Shown piece by piece: positions 1-8,121 of a DNA stretch of 12,304 bases; position 1 is the stretch's first letter, and the number at the start of each line of letters is the position of its first letter. The DNA comes from Sinorhizobium sp. (GTDB taxonomy: Bacteria > Pseudomonadota > Alphaproteobacteria > Rhizobiales > Rhizobiaceae): positions 1 to 12,304 of the forward strand of contig JAPSJG010000055.1 in NCBI GenBank assembly GCA_031178305.1, given 5' to 3'. The notes under the pieces were generated by a model, which saw only the letters and a list, made by a program, of their open reading frames with translations, did not search any database and was not told where the DNA came from. The translations under genes were made by a program, and so were the position numbers.

Positions 1-698
1 GGGTGCAGCGTCATGAACTGCGAAAGATAGCTGACGAGATAGGAGACGCCATAGACCATGGTTTCGGTCGTACCGTTCTGCTTGGTCACGCCATTGACGG
101 TCAGCCACATTCTGAGGCTCTGCGGATTGGCGATTTCGTCGCGGGTGACGAGCCACGGACCGATCGGCCCGAATGAATCGCAGGACTTGCCCTTGGTCCA
201 TTGGCCTGACCGTTTCGTCTGGAAATCGCGCTCCGAGACATCGTTGATAACGCAGTAGCCGGCGACATGGTCCATCGCTTCCGCCAGCGTCACGTATTTC
301 GCCTTCTTTCCGATGACGACGCCGAGTTCGACCTCCCAGTCGGTGGCGACCGAGCCGCGCGGAATGATGACATTGTCGTTCGGACCGGTGATAGCCGAGA
401 TCGCCTTCATAAAGACAACCGGTTCCGGGGGAACCTCGAGACCGGATTCGGCAGCGTGATCCGCATAGTTGAGGCCGATGCAGATGAACTTGCCGGTGCC
501 CGCGACGCAGGCGCCGAGCCGCGGCGAGCCATTGACCACCGGCAGACTCTCGATCTCTAGACCGCGCGCCCAGTCGAAGTCGGCGATTGCCGGACCTGCA
601 ATATCGGCGATCACGCCGGAGAGATCGCGAATGCGGCCATCGGCATCGAGTACGCCCGGCTTTTCCGCCCCTTCGGGCCCGTAACGCAATAATTTCAT
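1..698 (-). CDS. Fumarylacetoacetate hydrolase (FAH) family protein, 3' end cut by window edge
   Basis: The frame read leftwards from the ATG at 698 stays open to the window edge, giving 232 residues of a family that is usually about 280 long, so the C-terminus is missing. The FAH fold signature is clear: FICIGLNYADHAAE at about 71-84, the metal-ligand stretch DWEVELGVVIG (E122, E124) and the third acidic ligand in INDVSERDFQ (D153), followed by KSCDSFGPIGPWLV at about 171-184. Family members are Mg- or Mn-dependent hydrolases or decarboxylases of beta-diketo acids, acting in breakdown of aromatic compounds, L-fucose or other sugars. This subgroup is often annotated as ureidoglycolate lyase or 2,4-diketo-3-deoxy-fuconate hydrolase; the true substrate cannot be told from sequence. 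The start is supported by GGAGGAG about 6 bases before the ATG. No catabolic partner gene is visible on its upstream side. Confidence 0.93.
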   Translation of the reverse strand, partial: MKLLRYGPEGAEKPGVLDADGRIRDLSGVIADIAGPAIADFDWARGLEIESLPVVNGSPRLGACVAGTGKFICIGLNYADHAAESGLEVPPEPVVFMKAISAITGPNDNVIIPRGSVATDWEVELGVVIGKKAKYVTLAEAMDHVAGYCVINDVSERDFQTKRSGQWTKGKSCDSFGPIGPWLVTRDEIANPQSLRMWLTVNGVTKQNGTTETMVYGVSYLVSYLSQFMTLH

Positions 699-725
699 TC
701 TGCTCCTCCAGGCGATGGTAACAAA

Positions 726-740
726 TGACAGCGCCTGACA
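726..740. promoter_or_regulatory. TGACA direct repeat upstream of the FAH gene
   Basis: Two copies of TGACA, at 726-730 and 736-740, are spaced exactly 10 bases apart, one helical turn. They lie about 30-45 bases upstream of the FAH start codon. That is where a transcription factor bound to one face of the helix would control the gene. No clear -10/-35 pair could be assigned, so this is a weak regulatory candidate only. Confidence 0.2.
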
Positions 741-956
741 AACCAAACGGCGCCGCGGATGTAAAGCGGTTTTGAAAAAGGAAGGGGAAAGATGCATCAA
801 CGCAAACAAATTCGAATATCGCGCCGATCTATTTCGCTTATGCGGCCGTTGCTCATAAGCTTTCACTGAAGCGCCTCGAGTGGCGCGATTCAGGAGCGCA
901 GCGAGGATGCGACATGGCGGCCCGCAACAAGCGAGCGCTCCGGCCCGACCGCTCGG

Positions 957-2180
957 CTACTTTCTGCCGGAGAAAGCAAATATCTCGACCGGCTCGTCGA
1001 GCCCTCTCAAGGAATAGGAGCCGAGCTGTTCCAGTTGTGCTGCGCATCCCGCTTTCTCCACGAAGGCTCGCGAAAGAAGGACCGGACGCTTGAGTTCCTT
1101 GGTAAGGCTTTCAAGCCGGGAGGCAATGTTGACGGCCGGCCCTATAACGGTGAAGTCGAGGCGTTTTCGCGAACCGATGTTGCCGTACATCACGTCCCCG
1201 ACATGAACGCCGATGCCGTAGCCGAGCGGATCGTGGCCCTTGCGGCGGTTCGCCTCGTTGAGCTTGACGAGGGCGGCCTGCGCTTCGGCGATAGCACCGA
1301 GCAGATTGTTGCAGGCACAAGGGTCGCTGAGCGGGAAGATCGCCAGAAGCCCGTCGCCCATGAACTTCAGGATTTCCCCGCCATGCCGCTCGATCGGCTC
1401 CGACATCGCGTCGAAATAGCCGTTCAAGAGGTCGATCACGTCATCGCGCGGCCATAGGTCCGATAGCCTCGTGAAGTCACGAAGGTCACAGATCAGGATG
1501 GCGGCGCCCACCGTAACCCCGGTGCCGCGCCTCGTCGCGCCTGCGAGGATCTGTTCGCTTGCATGCGGCCCGACATAGGTTTCGAGAAGCGTTCTGGCGA
1601 GTCTGTTCTTCAGCCTTATTTCGCTCACAAGTGCAAGCGCTGGCAGCAGGTCCGCGAAAAGTTCAACATCGTCATCGCCGAAACCGCCAGGCCTGTCGCT
1701 GGAGAAGGTGACGACGTGCCGTTTGCCGAGCGTGTGTTCGAGCGGCCAGGCGATGTAATCGGTGAGCCTCTCAGCCCTGAGTTCGCCGTAGAGCGGATAG
1801 TCGGGGCCGTCGGCGGAGGCATCGTCTAGATGGCACCGCACCTCGGATGCGCCATTGTAGATCTCGTAAAGAGGGCTGTTCAAATATTGCGATGTGTCTT
1901 CGGTGCCGTGGTCGTAGGTATCGATCTCAGCCTCCGATAGGCCCTTTCGCCACAGGATACGCGCGCCGATCCATTGCGGATTGTGAATCCGGAAATGGAG
2001 CGTGGCGCGAGCAACCGGCACGCCGGCCTGCGACAGCCGCTCGCACATTTCCACGAAGATATTGTCGATGAAGCGTTCGCCACGTGTCTCGTTCACCAGC
2101 CAGTCCAGCAGTTTCCGCTGACGTAACGGCCACGTCCCCTCGCTGTCGCGGGTCGAGGTCAAGAGTGCCTCCGATTGCAT
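957..2180 (-). CDS. Class III (IIIb-like) adenylate cyclase with an N-terminal sensor-like region
   Basis: This 407-residue soluble protein has a C-terminal class III nucleotide cyclase domain (about 222-400) that would make cAMP from ATP. Metal-binding aspartates are D232 (in ILICDLRDFT) and D276 (in GGEILKFMGDG). K272 and T344 (in DFTVIGPAVNIASR) sit at the purine-selecting positions, and this Lys/Thr pair is typical of class IIIb adenylate cyclases. N351 and R355 are the transition-state residues. Residues 1-190 have no membrane segment and are not a domain I can name with certainty; a GAF-like input domain is possible. Rhizobia carry many such cyclases, each thought to answer a different signal. 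The start is supported by GGAGG 6 bases upstream. It follows ogt by only 34 bases on the same strand, so co-transcription is likely. Confidence 0.93.
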   Translation of the reverse strand: MQSEALLTSTRDSEGTWPLRQRKLLDWLVNETRGERFIDNIFVEMCERLSQAGVPVARATLHFRIHNPQWIGARILWRKGLSEAEIDTYDHGTEDTSQYLNSPLYEIYNGASEVRCHLDDASADGPDYPLYGELRAERLTDYIAWPLEHTLGKRHVVTFSSDRPGGFGDDDVELFADLLPALALVSEIRLKNRLARTLLETYVGPHASEQILAGATRRGTGVTVGAAILICDLRDFTRLSDLWPRDDVIDLLNGYFDAMSEPIERHGGEILKFMGDGLLAIFPLSDPCACNNLLGAIAEAQAALVKLNEANRRKGHDPLGYGIGVHVGDVMYGNIGSRKRLDFTVIGPAVNIASRLESLTKELKRPVLLSRAFVEKAGCAAQLEQLGSYSLRGLDEPVEIFAFSGRK

Positions 2181-2214
2181 TGCGACCTCCGGCTACTGCA
2201 GTTTTGTGTGGGGA

Positions 2215-2778
2215 TCAAAATGCCAAGGATTGCTGAGCGGGCTCCGGCGCTCCGATGCGAACGCCTTCCATTTCGAGCATGCGCAGCTTGGTGGACGAAC
2301 CGCCCGGGGCTGAAAAACCGCCGATCTTGCCTCCGGCGGCAAGCACCCGGTGGCAGGGGATGATCAGCGCCACCGGATTCCTGGCCATTGCCTGGCCGAC
2401 ATCGCGTGCGGCTTCCGGGCCCGCTCCGAGCCTCCTCGCCAGCGCCCCGTAAGTGGTCGTGTGTCCCCATGGGACTCTCCGTGCGGCGAAATAGACCTGT
2501 CTGAAGAAGGCGTCCTGACCTGTGAGGTCGAGCTCAAATGCGGAGAAATCCGTCTCCTTTCCCTCGAAATAGCGCCGCACGGCAGAAACCGCCTCCTCCA
2601 CCCGAGCCGGGGGCGTCCCCGGTTCGGCGTCGGCAAGACGCCGCCGCAATAGCCGTTCCGTCGCGTCCGCGCTCTTCGTCGGCAGTTGGAAGCGCGTGAT
2701 GCCGTAGTCGCTCCAGGCGATGCCGCAAAAACCGGCTGCAGTTTCGAAGATATGGTAACGGTGCACTGACTGCCGCAT
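2215..2778 (-). CDS. ogt: Methylated-DNA--protein-cysteine S-methyltransferase
   Basis: This 187-residue protein directly reverses O6-methylguanine (and O4-methylthymine) damage by moving the alkyl group to its own cysteine, a one-turnover suicide reaction. The active-site motif PCHRV is at 141-145 with the acceptor C142. The upstream helix-turn-helix region GHTTTYGALARRLG (105-118) and the NP pair at 134-135 (ARNPVALIIPCHRV) fit the family, as does GGFSAPGG after the active site. The length matches stand-alone Ogt/MGMT proteins; there is no Ada-type AdaA domain or AraC helix-turn-helix. The ATG is preceded by GGAGG at an 8-base spacing. The cyclase gene follows 34 bases downstream. A 7-bp inverted repeat at 2830-2848 lies just upstream and could be regulatory. 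Confidence 0.95.
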   Translation of the reverse strand: MRQSVHRYHIFETAAGFCGIAWSDYGITRFQLPTKSADATERLLRRRLADAEPGTPPARVEEAVSAVRRYFEGKETDFSAFELDLTGQDAFFRQVYFAARRVPWGHTTTYGALARRLGAGPEAARDVGQAMARNPVALIIPCHRVLAAGGKIGGFSAPGGSSTKLRMLEMEGVRIGAPEPAQQSLAF

Positions 2779-3392
2779 CGCAATAGCCTCCGCAGTTTCA
2801 GATCACATGAAAATCGTGCGGCCGGCCGGCGAAATCAACCCGATTTCGATATCAGGCGATCTGCCAAGGAAACAGCCTGCTGCGGGACAGCAACATGCCA
2901 AAGGGTGTCGGACGCAGCCGCCGCGCGCCCGATCGGACGCACGGCCAGCAGACCGGAGCGGGCGATGTTCAAGCCCACCCTGCACCTACGAGGCTTTCCG
3001 GTCACAAGGGTCGACTTACCGCCTTGAAACCCGCCTGGCCCGACCGCAGTGGATCGGCCCGACCCGAGCAACCCATTTCAGAAGTCACACGTCGGCGAGC
3101 TTTTCTACGGCCCGCCTGTCGGCGCGCCGCACTTCGCCGCCACCGCGACCAACTGCGTCAAACGACACACGGCCCTGTAGCGACGAAGTGCCTCCCCCGC
3201 TAACGCCGCCGGTAGATAATCAAAGCTCCGCTGCGCCGATTTCGGCGCCAGGCTTGCGGGCGCAAAAACTCTTTGCGTCTGACCAGGACGAACCGCTGCG
3301 CAGCGGCATCGGCAGCTCGGAGGAATCGATCGCAACCGACCCCCCGCGGCTGCCTCACCGCTTTGACCACCCTGCTATATGTCGCGCCTGCC
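2779..3392. other. 614-base stretch with no recognisable gene
   Basis: Long open frames exist on both strands, but their translations are rich in Arg, Pro, Ser and Ala, lack any family motif, have no convincing ribosome binding site, and look like GC-rich noise. No tRNA-like or rRNA-like sequence was seen. It may contain decayed coding sequence: a minus-strand segment near 3105-3240 reads somewhat protein-like but ends in stops. The only structure noted is the inverted repeat at 2830-2848 and a weaker one at 3261-3277 (CGCAAA/TTTGCG). Confidence 0.6.
2830..2848. repeat. 7-bp inverted repeat upstream of ogt
   Basis: CGAAATC at 2830-2836 and GATTTCG at 2842-2848 are perfect complements around a 5-base centre (AACCC). 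The site is about 50-70 bases upstream of the ogt start, next to a GC palindrome (GCCGGCCGGC, 2821-2830). It could be an operator or a 5'-UTR hairpin; there is no T-run to make it a terminator. Confidence 0.35.
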
Positions 3393-3830
3393 TTAGCCGA
3401 CGAAAATCTGGCGCAGGCGAGCAAATAGGCCCGGCTGCTTCTCGACAAGCATGGCACGAATGTGCCTTGCGGCCGTCGATGCGCTGACCGTCGCACCAAA
3501 ATGGCAGTAGCAGATGACCTTGTGCAATTGCTCGTCGCTCAGCTCGAAGAACCGCTTCGCCTCACCGTAGCTGTCATTCTCCAGCCCGGCCGTCCGAAGG
3601 ACCGGATCCTCGAATGCGACGGAGATCGGCGTGCCGTCACCGCGCATGGTCGCGCGTACGCGCGCCGGCTGATACTCGGTCTCGTGCAACGTCGAAAGCC
3701 GTCTTTGAGGATTCCGTTCCAGGAGTTCCGCCCAACGTTCCAGGCGCTCGCTGCGCGTCAGAGCGCGACGCGGAAAGTCCTGCTTGACCTCAGCGACGAT
3801 CTGCAGTTCGTCGATTGCATGATGCTTCAT
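3393..3830 (-). CDS. Hypothetical protein, 145 aa
   Basis: I do not recognise this protein's family. The gene is well supported: a strong AGGAGGT lies 4 bases before the ATG at 3830, and the frame uses an ordinary mix of residues with GC-rich third positions. The product is hydrophilic, with no signal peptide or membrane helix. Residues 20-50 (RRALTRSERLERWAELLERN) look helical and charged. A central stretch at about 63-76 (RGDGTPISVAFEDP) and a Cys-containing stretch ICYCHFGATVS (about 105-115) follow, then a basic C-terminus. It stands alone, with 216 bases between it and the type I secretion genes behind it on the same strand. No function is inferred. Confidence 0.8.
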   Translation of the reverse strand: MKHHAIDELQIVAEVKQDFPRRALTRSERLERWAELLERNPQRRLSTLHETEYQPARVRATMRGDGTPISVAFEDPVLRTAGLENDSYGEAKRFFELSDEQLHKVICYCHFGATVSASTAARHIRAMLVEKQPGLFARLRQIFVG

Positions 3831-4046
3831 TGTGACCTCCTACACTGACGATAGTTGGTCCCCCTTCTGCCTCATAGGCCTGCTAAGCGTGACTCCAACC
3901 GGCCGCGAAGTCCAATCACGAAAATGGCTCGGCACCCCGAATCTGGCAGGATTTTGCGCACGACACCGTCACGACGCCTCCAGCCAGCAGCTTTCGGCAC
4001 CGCCGCGCGCCTCCCGGAGCAGCAAGAGCGGCGCCGAACCCGGCTC

Positions 4047-5363
4047 TCAGTCCTCCCGAAAGGCGTGACGCATCTGATCCGACAGCGGCTTCGTCAGATA
4101 GGAGATGACCGTGCGGTCGGCAATCTTGATGAAGACCTCCGCAGGCATCCCGGGATAGAGCGAGAGGCCGGTAAGCTTGGCGAGGCTTTCCGGCTTCGGT
4201 CGGATGCGCAGCGGGTAATAGCTGGTGCCGCTGCGCTCGTCGGTGACGAGGTCGGGTGCAACCGTCACCACTTCCGCTTCGACTTCGGGCGTGGTGCGCT
4301 GGTTGAAAGCGCTGAAACGGATCTCGACCGGCTGGCCGACACGGATCTGGTCGATGTCGTGCGGAGCCACCCTCGCTTCCACGGTCAGGTCATCCGCCTC
4401 CGGAACGACTAGCATCAGCGTCTCGCCGGGATTGATGACCCCGTTCACCGTATGGACGGCGAGCTGGTAGACGCGGCCGGACAATGGCGCGGTGATGTCG
4501 AGCCGGCGCAACTGGTCGGTCGTGGCAGTGCGACGCTCCTCATATTCGGCGACCTTCGCCTCGACATCGGTCAGCTCCTTGGAGGCCTCGGAGCGCCGGT
4601 CTTCGTCGAGCTGCAGGATTTGCAAATCGATTTCGCTGGACTTTCCGCGGGCCTGTGCACGGGCGGCGATGTACCTCCCGCGATCGCCCTCGAGTTCTGC
4701 ACGCTGCCGCTTCAAGGTGGTCACGCGCTGCATCGGCACCAGACCTTGGCCATAGAGGGAAGCGACGCCCGCCAATTCCTGATCGATCAGCGTCAGCGCA
4801 TCCTCGATCGCCTTCAACTGCACCGTCAGCCCTTCGATCTCGTCGGCGAGCTGGGCCCTTCTCGATGCGAGTTGGCTCTTCATCCCGGCGAGTGCGGAGC
4901 GGCGGTTCGCAAACAGCTTCTTCTCACCTTCGATGAGTTTCGCCGCGGCCGAGCCGGAAACGAAACTTGCGAGATTTTCATCGACCTCCAAGGCGGGCGC
5001 GCCGATCCGCTCGGCCTGAAGCCGCGCCCTTCGGGCATAAAGCTGCGCCAGCGTGCTTTCGACGATCGCGAGGTTGGCACGGACGGTGGTGCCGTCCAGG
5101 CGGATCAGAACTTGGCCCGCCTCGACCCGGTCGCCCTCCTTGACCTTGAGTTCGCCGACGATGCCGCCGGTCAGGTGCTGGACCTTCTTGACGTTGTCAT
5201 CGACCACGACAACTCCGCCGGCGATGATCGCGCTCGACAGCTCCGTCGTCGCGGCCCAGCCGCCGACGCCGGCCACGAGGGCCAATGCGAGCACGGAGAT
5301 GCCGACCATATGGCGGCCGAGCGAACGCCGTGCGCTTGGCTGATGATTCCTGCTCTCGATCAA
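4047..5363 (-). CDS. HlyD-family type I secretion membrane-fusion protein
   Basis: This 438-residue adaptor links an inner-membrane ABC exporter to an outer-membrane TolC channel. It has a short cytoplasmic tail, one transmembrane helix (about 20-40), a lipoyl-like half (GGIVGELKVKEGDRVEAGQ, about 66-84), a long charged coiled coil (about 95-285), the second lipoyl half (LDITAPLSGRVYQL, about 288-301) and the C-terminal beta domain, with LSLYPGMPAEVFI at about 400-412 and the typical YLTKPLSDQM tail. I chose the TTG start at 5363: AGGAGG lies 7 bases upstream, and TTG overlaps the TGA of the exporter gene by 4 bases (TTGA), the classic coupled arrangement. An internal ATG near residue 19 would remove the cytoplasmic tail. 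The family matches PrtE/PrsE-type partners of protease, glycanase or adhesin exporters. Confidence 0.94.
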   Translation of the reverse strand: MIESRNHQPSARRSLGRHMVGISVLALALVAGVGGWAATTELSSAIIAGGVVVVDDNVKKVQHLTGGIVGELKVKEGDRVEAGQVLIRLDGTTVRANLAIVESTLAQLYARRARLQAERIGAPALEVDENLASFVSGSAAAKLIEGEKKLFANRRSALAGMKSQLASRRAQLADEIEGLTVQLKAIEDALTLIDQELAGVASLYGQGLVPMQRVTTLKRQRAELEGDRGRYIAARAQARGKSSEIDLQILQLDEDRRSEASKELTDVEAKVAEYEERRTATTDQLRRLDITAPLSGRVYQLAVHTVNGVINPGETLMLVVPEADDLTVEARVAPHDIDQIRVGQPVEIRFSAFNQRTTPEVEAEVVTVAPDLVTDERSGTSYYPLRIRPKPESLAKLTGLSLYPGMPAEVFIKIADRTVISYLTKPLSDQMRHAFRED

Positions 5364-7141
5364 TTTGCGGCCTCCTGCCCTTCCGCTCCGATCTTGAGAG
5401 CCGGCGTTCTCACTGGCTGCGGCCGAAGCACCTTGCTCAACACCTCCTCCTTCGGGCCGAAAGCCTGCATGCGTCCCTCGTTCATCATCAAGACGAGGTC
5501 GGCACTGGCGAGCGCGCTCGGCCTGTGGGCGATGACGACGATGATGCCGCCGCGAGCCCGCACATTCATGATCGCTTCGCTCAAGGCCTGCTCGCCTTCC
5601 GCGTCGAGATTCGAATTCGGTTCGTCCAGGACAATGAGGAGTGGATCGCCATAAAGCGCTCGCGCAAGTGCGACGCGCTGGCGCTGGCCGGCCGAAAGGG
5701 CGGCACCACCCTCTCCGATCTCGGTATCATAGCCGTTCGGAAGACGGAGGATGAGATCGTTTACCCGAGCCGCCTTGGCGGCAGCGACGACCGCCTCCGG
5801 CGTCGCATCCTCGGCAAAGCGGGAGATGTTCTGCGCCACCGTTCCGGCGAAAAGCTCGACATCCTGCGGCAGGTAGCCGATATGCGCGCCAAGCGCGTCG
5901 CTGTCCCATTGATCGAGGGCCGCGCCGTCGAGACGCACAGAGCCGCGATAGGCCGGCCAGACACCGATGAGCGCGCGCGCCAGCGACGACTTGCCGGAAC
6001 CGCTCGGGCCGATGACGCCGAGTGCGCTGCCGGCGCGCACGGTGAAACTGATGTCGGTGAAGATCAGGCGCTGCGCCGCAGGCGGCCCGCTCGCCAATCC
6101 TTCGACGCTCAAACTTTCGCGCGGGCTCGGCAGCGCCAGAGGCGCCTCGGCTTCCGGCAGAACCTTGAGCAATTCCTTGAGGCGCTCCCAGCTCTGGCGC
6201 GCCGAAACGAAGCCGCGCCAATTGCCGATCGCGAGTTCGACAGGGGCAAGCGCCCGCGCCGTCAGGATCGAACCGGCGATGATGATGCCCGGCGAGGCCT
6301 CACCCTCGATGACGAGGACTGCGCCTGCCGCAAGCACGCCGGATTGCAATGCCATGCGGAAGACCTTCGACAGGGCACCGTAACCGTTGCCAATGTCGGA
6401 CGTGCGCCTGTTGTGATCACGAAACTCCGCGTTGCGGCCTTCCCAAAGGCGGGTCAGGCGTCCGGTCATGCCCATTGCCTGGACCACCTCCGCATTGCGC
6501 TGTGAGGCCTGGGCGAAGGCATTGCGCTGGCCGCCGGCTTCCGATGCTTTCCTGGCAGGCGCCTGGGTGCTGCGATTGGTGAGATAGGTCAGGAGTGACA
6601 GCACGAGGCCGCCGCCGATCGCGACGTAGCCGATGACCGGGTGGAACAGAAAGCAGATGGCCACGTAGAAGGGCAGCCAGGGCAGATCGAACAAAGCCGC
6701 CGGGCCGGTGCCCGACAGGAATGATCGAACCTGATCGAAATCGCGGAGCGCCTGAAGGCCGTCGCCCTGCATTCGGAGCTTAAGCGGCACCTTCACGAGC
6801 GCCCGGTAGATGCGTGCGCTAAGGCTCTCGTCGAGCGCGCCGGCAATGCGCACCAGCATGCGCCCGCGGATCAGTTCGAAAGCCCCCTGGAAGCCATAAA
6901 GCAGCAAGGCAAGCAGGCTCAGCGCAACCAGTGACGGAATGCTTCGGCTCGGCAGGACCCGATCGTAAACCTCCAGCATGAAGAACGAGCCGGTAAGATA
7001 AAGGATATTGACCAGCGCGCTGGCGATCCCGACGCCGATAAAGGCGGTCCGGCAACCGCGCAGCGCGGACGCCGGATCGATGTTCCGCCCGTTCGATGTT
7101 CCCGAAAGCTCAGGCACTGGTTGTAATCTCCTTGTCGACAT
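5360..7141 (-). CDS. PrtD-type type I secretion ABC transporter (permease plus ATPase)
   Basis: This 593-residue half-transporter would work as a dimer to export an unfolded protein in one step. The N-terminal membrane domain has helices at about 33-55 and 68-90 and a pair at about 150-188, then around 265-295. The nucleotide-binding domain begins near 345: Walker A GPSGSGKSS (378-386, K384), Q-loop Q426, signature LSAGQRQ (482-488), Walker B LLIVLDEP with E507, and switch H539. There is no C39 peptidase domain, so it is PrtD/PrsD-like and not a bacteriocin exporter. The ATG at 7141 has only a poor binding site (GGAA). A GTG at 7117 preceded by AGGAG, 10 bases upstream, is a possible alternative start. 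It is translationally coupled to the HlyD-type gene. No RTX substrate lies in the window. Confidence 0.94.
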   Translation of the reverse strand: MSTRRLQPVPELSGTSNGRNIDPASALRGCRTAFIGVGIASALVNILYLTGSFFMLEVYDRVLPSRSIPSLVALSLLALLLYGFQGAFELIRGRMLVRIAGALDESLSARIYRALVKVPLKLRMQGDGLQALRDFDQVRSFLSGTGPAALFDLPWLPFYVAICFLFHPVIGYVAIGGGLVLSLLTYLTNRSTQAPARKASEAGGQRNAFAQASQRNAEVVQAMGMTGRLTRLWEGRNAEFRDHNRRTSDIGNGYGALSKVFRMALQSGVLAAGAVLVIEGEASPGIIIAGSILTARALAPVELAIGNWRGFVSARQSWERLKELLKVLPEAEAPLALPSPRESLSVEGLASGPPAAQRLIFTDISFTVRAGSALGVIGPSGSGKSSLARALIGVWPAYRGSVRLDGAALDQWDSDALGAHIGYLPQDVELFAGTVAQNISRFAEDATPEAVVAAAKAARVNDLILRLPNGYDTEIGEGGAALSAGQRQRVALARALYGDPLLIVLDEPNSNLDAEGEQALSEAIMNVRARGGIIVVIAHRPSALASADLVLMMNEGRMQAFGPKEEVLSKVLRPQPVRTPALKIGAEGQEAAN

Positions 7142-7502
7142 GCGCGGTCATTCCAAGATGGCTTGGGCAGCGGAGTGCTGGTGGATAGGGGTGCTCTGTC
7201 ATTATTTGTCCCGACGCTCGAATCTCACGGGGCTATCCTTTCAAGTGCCGCAAGGAAGAGTTGTTCCCCGGGAAACAGTTGTCTATTTGAAAGTTAGCCC
7301 TTTGACCACCACCAGCCATTGCGAACTCACCACCTCGACCATCGCCATCCGCCAGAGCAGGCCACTTCTTCAAAACCTTGCCGGCAGCGGTTGCAAAATT
7401 ATTACACTTATGCCGAATACAGGATGAACAGCGGGAGCTCCCCCTGACGTCGACGATATTGCAACTTGCCACTCTGCTACCTCTGCGCGCTGCCAGTCGC
7501 CC
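7142..7502. other. Intergenic region between the exporter operon and the decayed DUF1275 gene
   Basis: This 361-base stretch should hold the promoter for the type I secretion pair (minus) and formerly that of the DUF1275 gene (plus). Minus-strand open frames across it read through the pseudogene in antisense and are not protein-like. I could not assign a convincing -35/-10 pair. An AT-rich patch near 7393-7412 (minus strand TGTAATAATTTTGC) and a small inverted repeat TTCCC-C-GGGAA at 7264-7274 are the only notable elements. Confidence 0.5.
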
Positions 7503-8121
7503 ATGAAAAAATATCTGAGGAGTCTCACAGCGAAGGAACGCAAGGAGGCGACCGACCGGCACCTCGCCTTTTGCATTCATCGCGGGCGCCGCGAATGCGG
7601 CGGCTTCATGGCCGTCCATCGCTATACGCCGCACAGGTCGGGCATCATCTCGGCGATCGCCGACAATATCGCCGGCAATTACGCTGGTTGCCGTCGGGCT
7701 CGTGGCGCTGTCTTCTTTCATTGCCGGCGCGGCCACCTCGGCAATTCTCATCAACTGGAACGGCGCCTAGAATTGCAGGCGGAATATACGGAAACGGATC
7801 CGAACGACGCACGTAACCGGCTTCGTCACCGATGCCGGCATCGCAATCGGCAAACTCCTTTACTGGAGCCGCAGCGCAGCCGGAATTTCCAGGCCGCGCC
7901 CGTGCGCGCCGCTCGCAACAAGCTGCGGCTATTGACGGCGCTGATCGCACTCTTTCTCGTAGACGGGGTCAGTGGCGCGATTGCCTTCGACGAATTGTAG
8001 CGTAGCCGCGGCAATCTTCCTTGCCGCGCCGCTGGCGGTCATCGCCACCCTGGCGGTGGTGCAGGCCGTCCGGGCAGCCTTGCACCGATCACTTTTTCCG
8101 CATCAATCGGCTAACGCGTGA
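7503..8121 (+). pseudogene. Decayed DUF1275 (YoaK-family) membrane protein gene
   Basis: No single frame codes for a sensible protein, but pieces from two plus-strand frames join into a DUF1275/YoaK protein. In order they are: YLRSLTAKERKEATDRHLA (from 7512), FAFIAGAANA (other frame, about 7570-7599), GGFMAVHRYTPHRSGIISA (from about 7600), ITLVAVGLVAL and SFIAGAATSAILINW (about 7678-7758), LELQAEYT (about 7767-7790), IRTTHVTGFVTDAGIAIGKL (from 7798), NKLRLLTALIALFLVDGVSG (about 7917-7976), and AAAIFLAAPLAVIATLAVV (about 8005-8061), ending at TGA 8119-8121. This needs at least six frame changes. One is an extra T in the run at 7569-7572, and two look like lost bases near 7597 and 7757. A gap at 7791-7797 replaces about 45 residues that the family has between those segments. 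The family consists of small integral membrane proteins of unsettled function. The gene is certainly non-functional as a whole unless the sequence contains errors. Confidence 0.85.

Noticed and set aside
871..886. GCGCC/GGCGC hairpin past the cyclase stop as a terminator
   Set aside because: Only 5 bp with no T-run on the minus strand.
2807..3487. 226-codon plus-strand frame
   Set aside because: No binding site, low-complexity Arg/Pro/Ser composition, and it runs into the antisense of the 145-aa gene.
4452..6505. Very long plus-strand open frames (about 400 codons each)
   Set aside because: They are mirror frames of the type I secretion genes; GC-rich third positions suppress stops on the opposite strand.
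7233..7754. 173-codon minus-strand frame
   Set aside because: It is antisense to the DUF1275 pseudogene over much of its length and has no recognisable domain.
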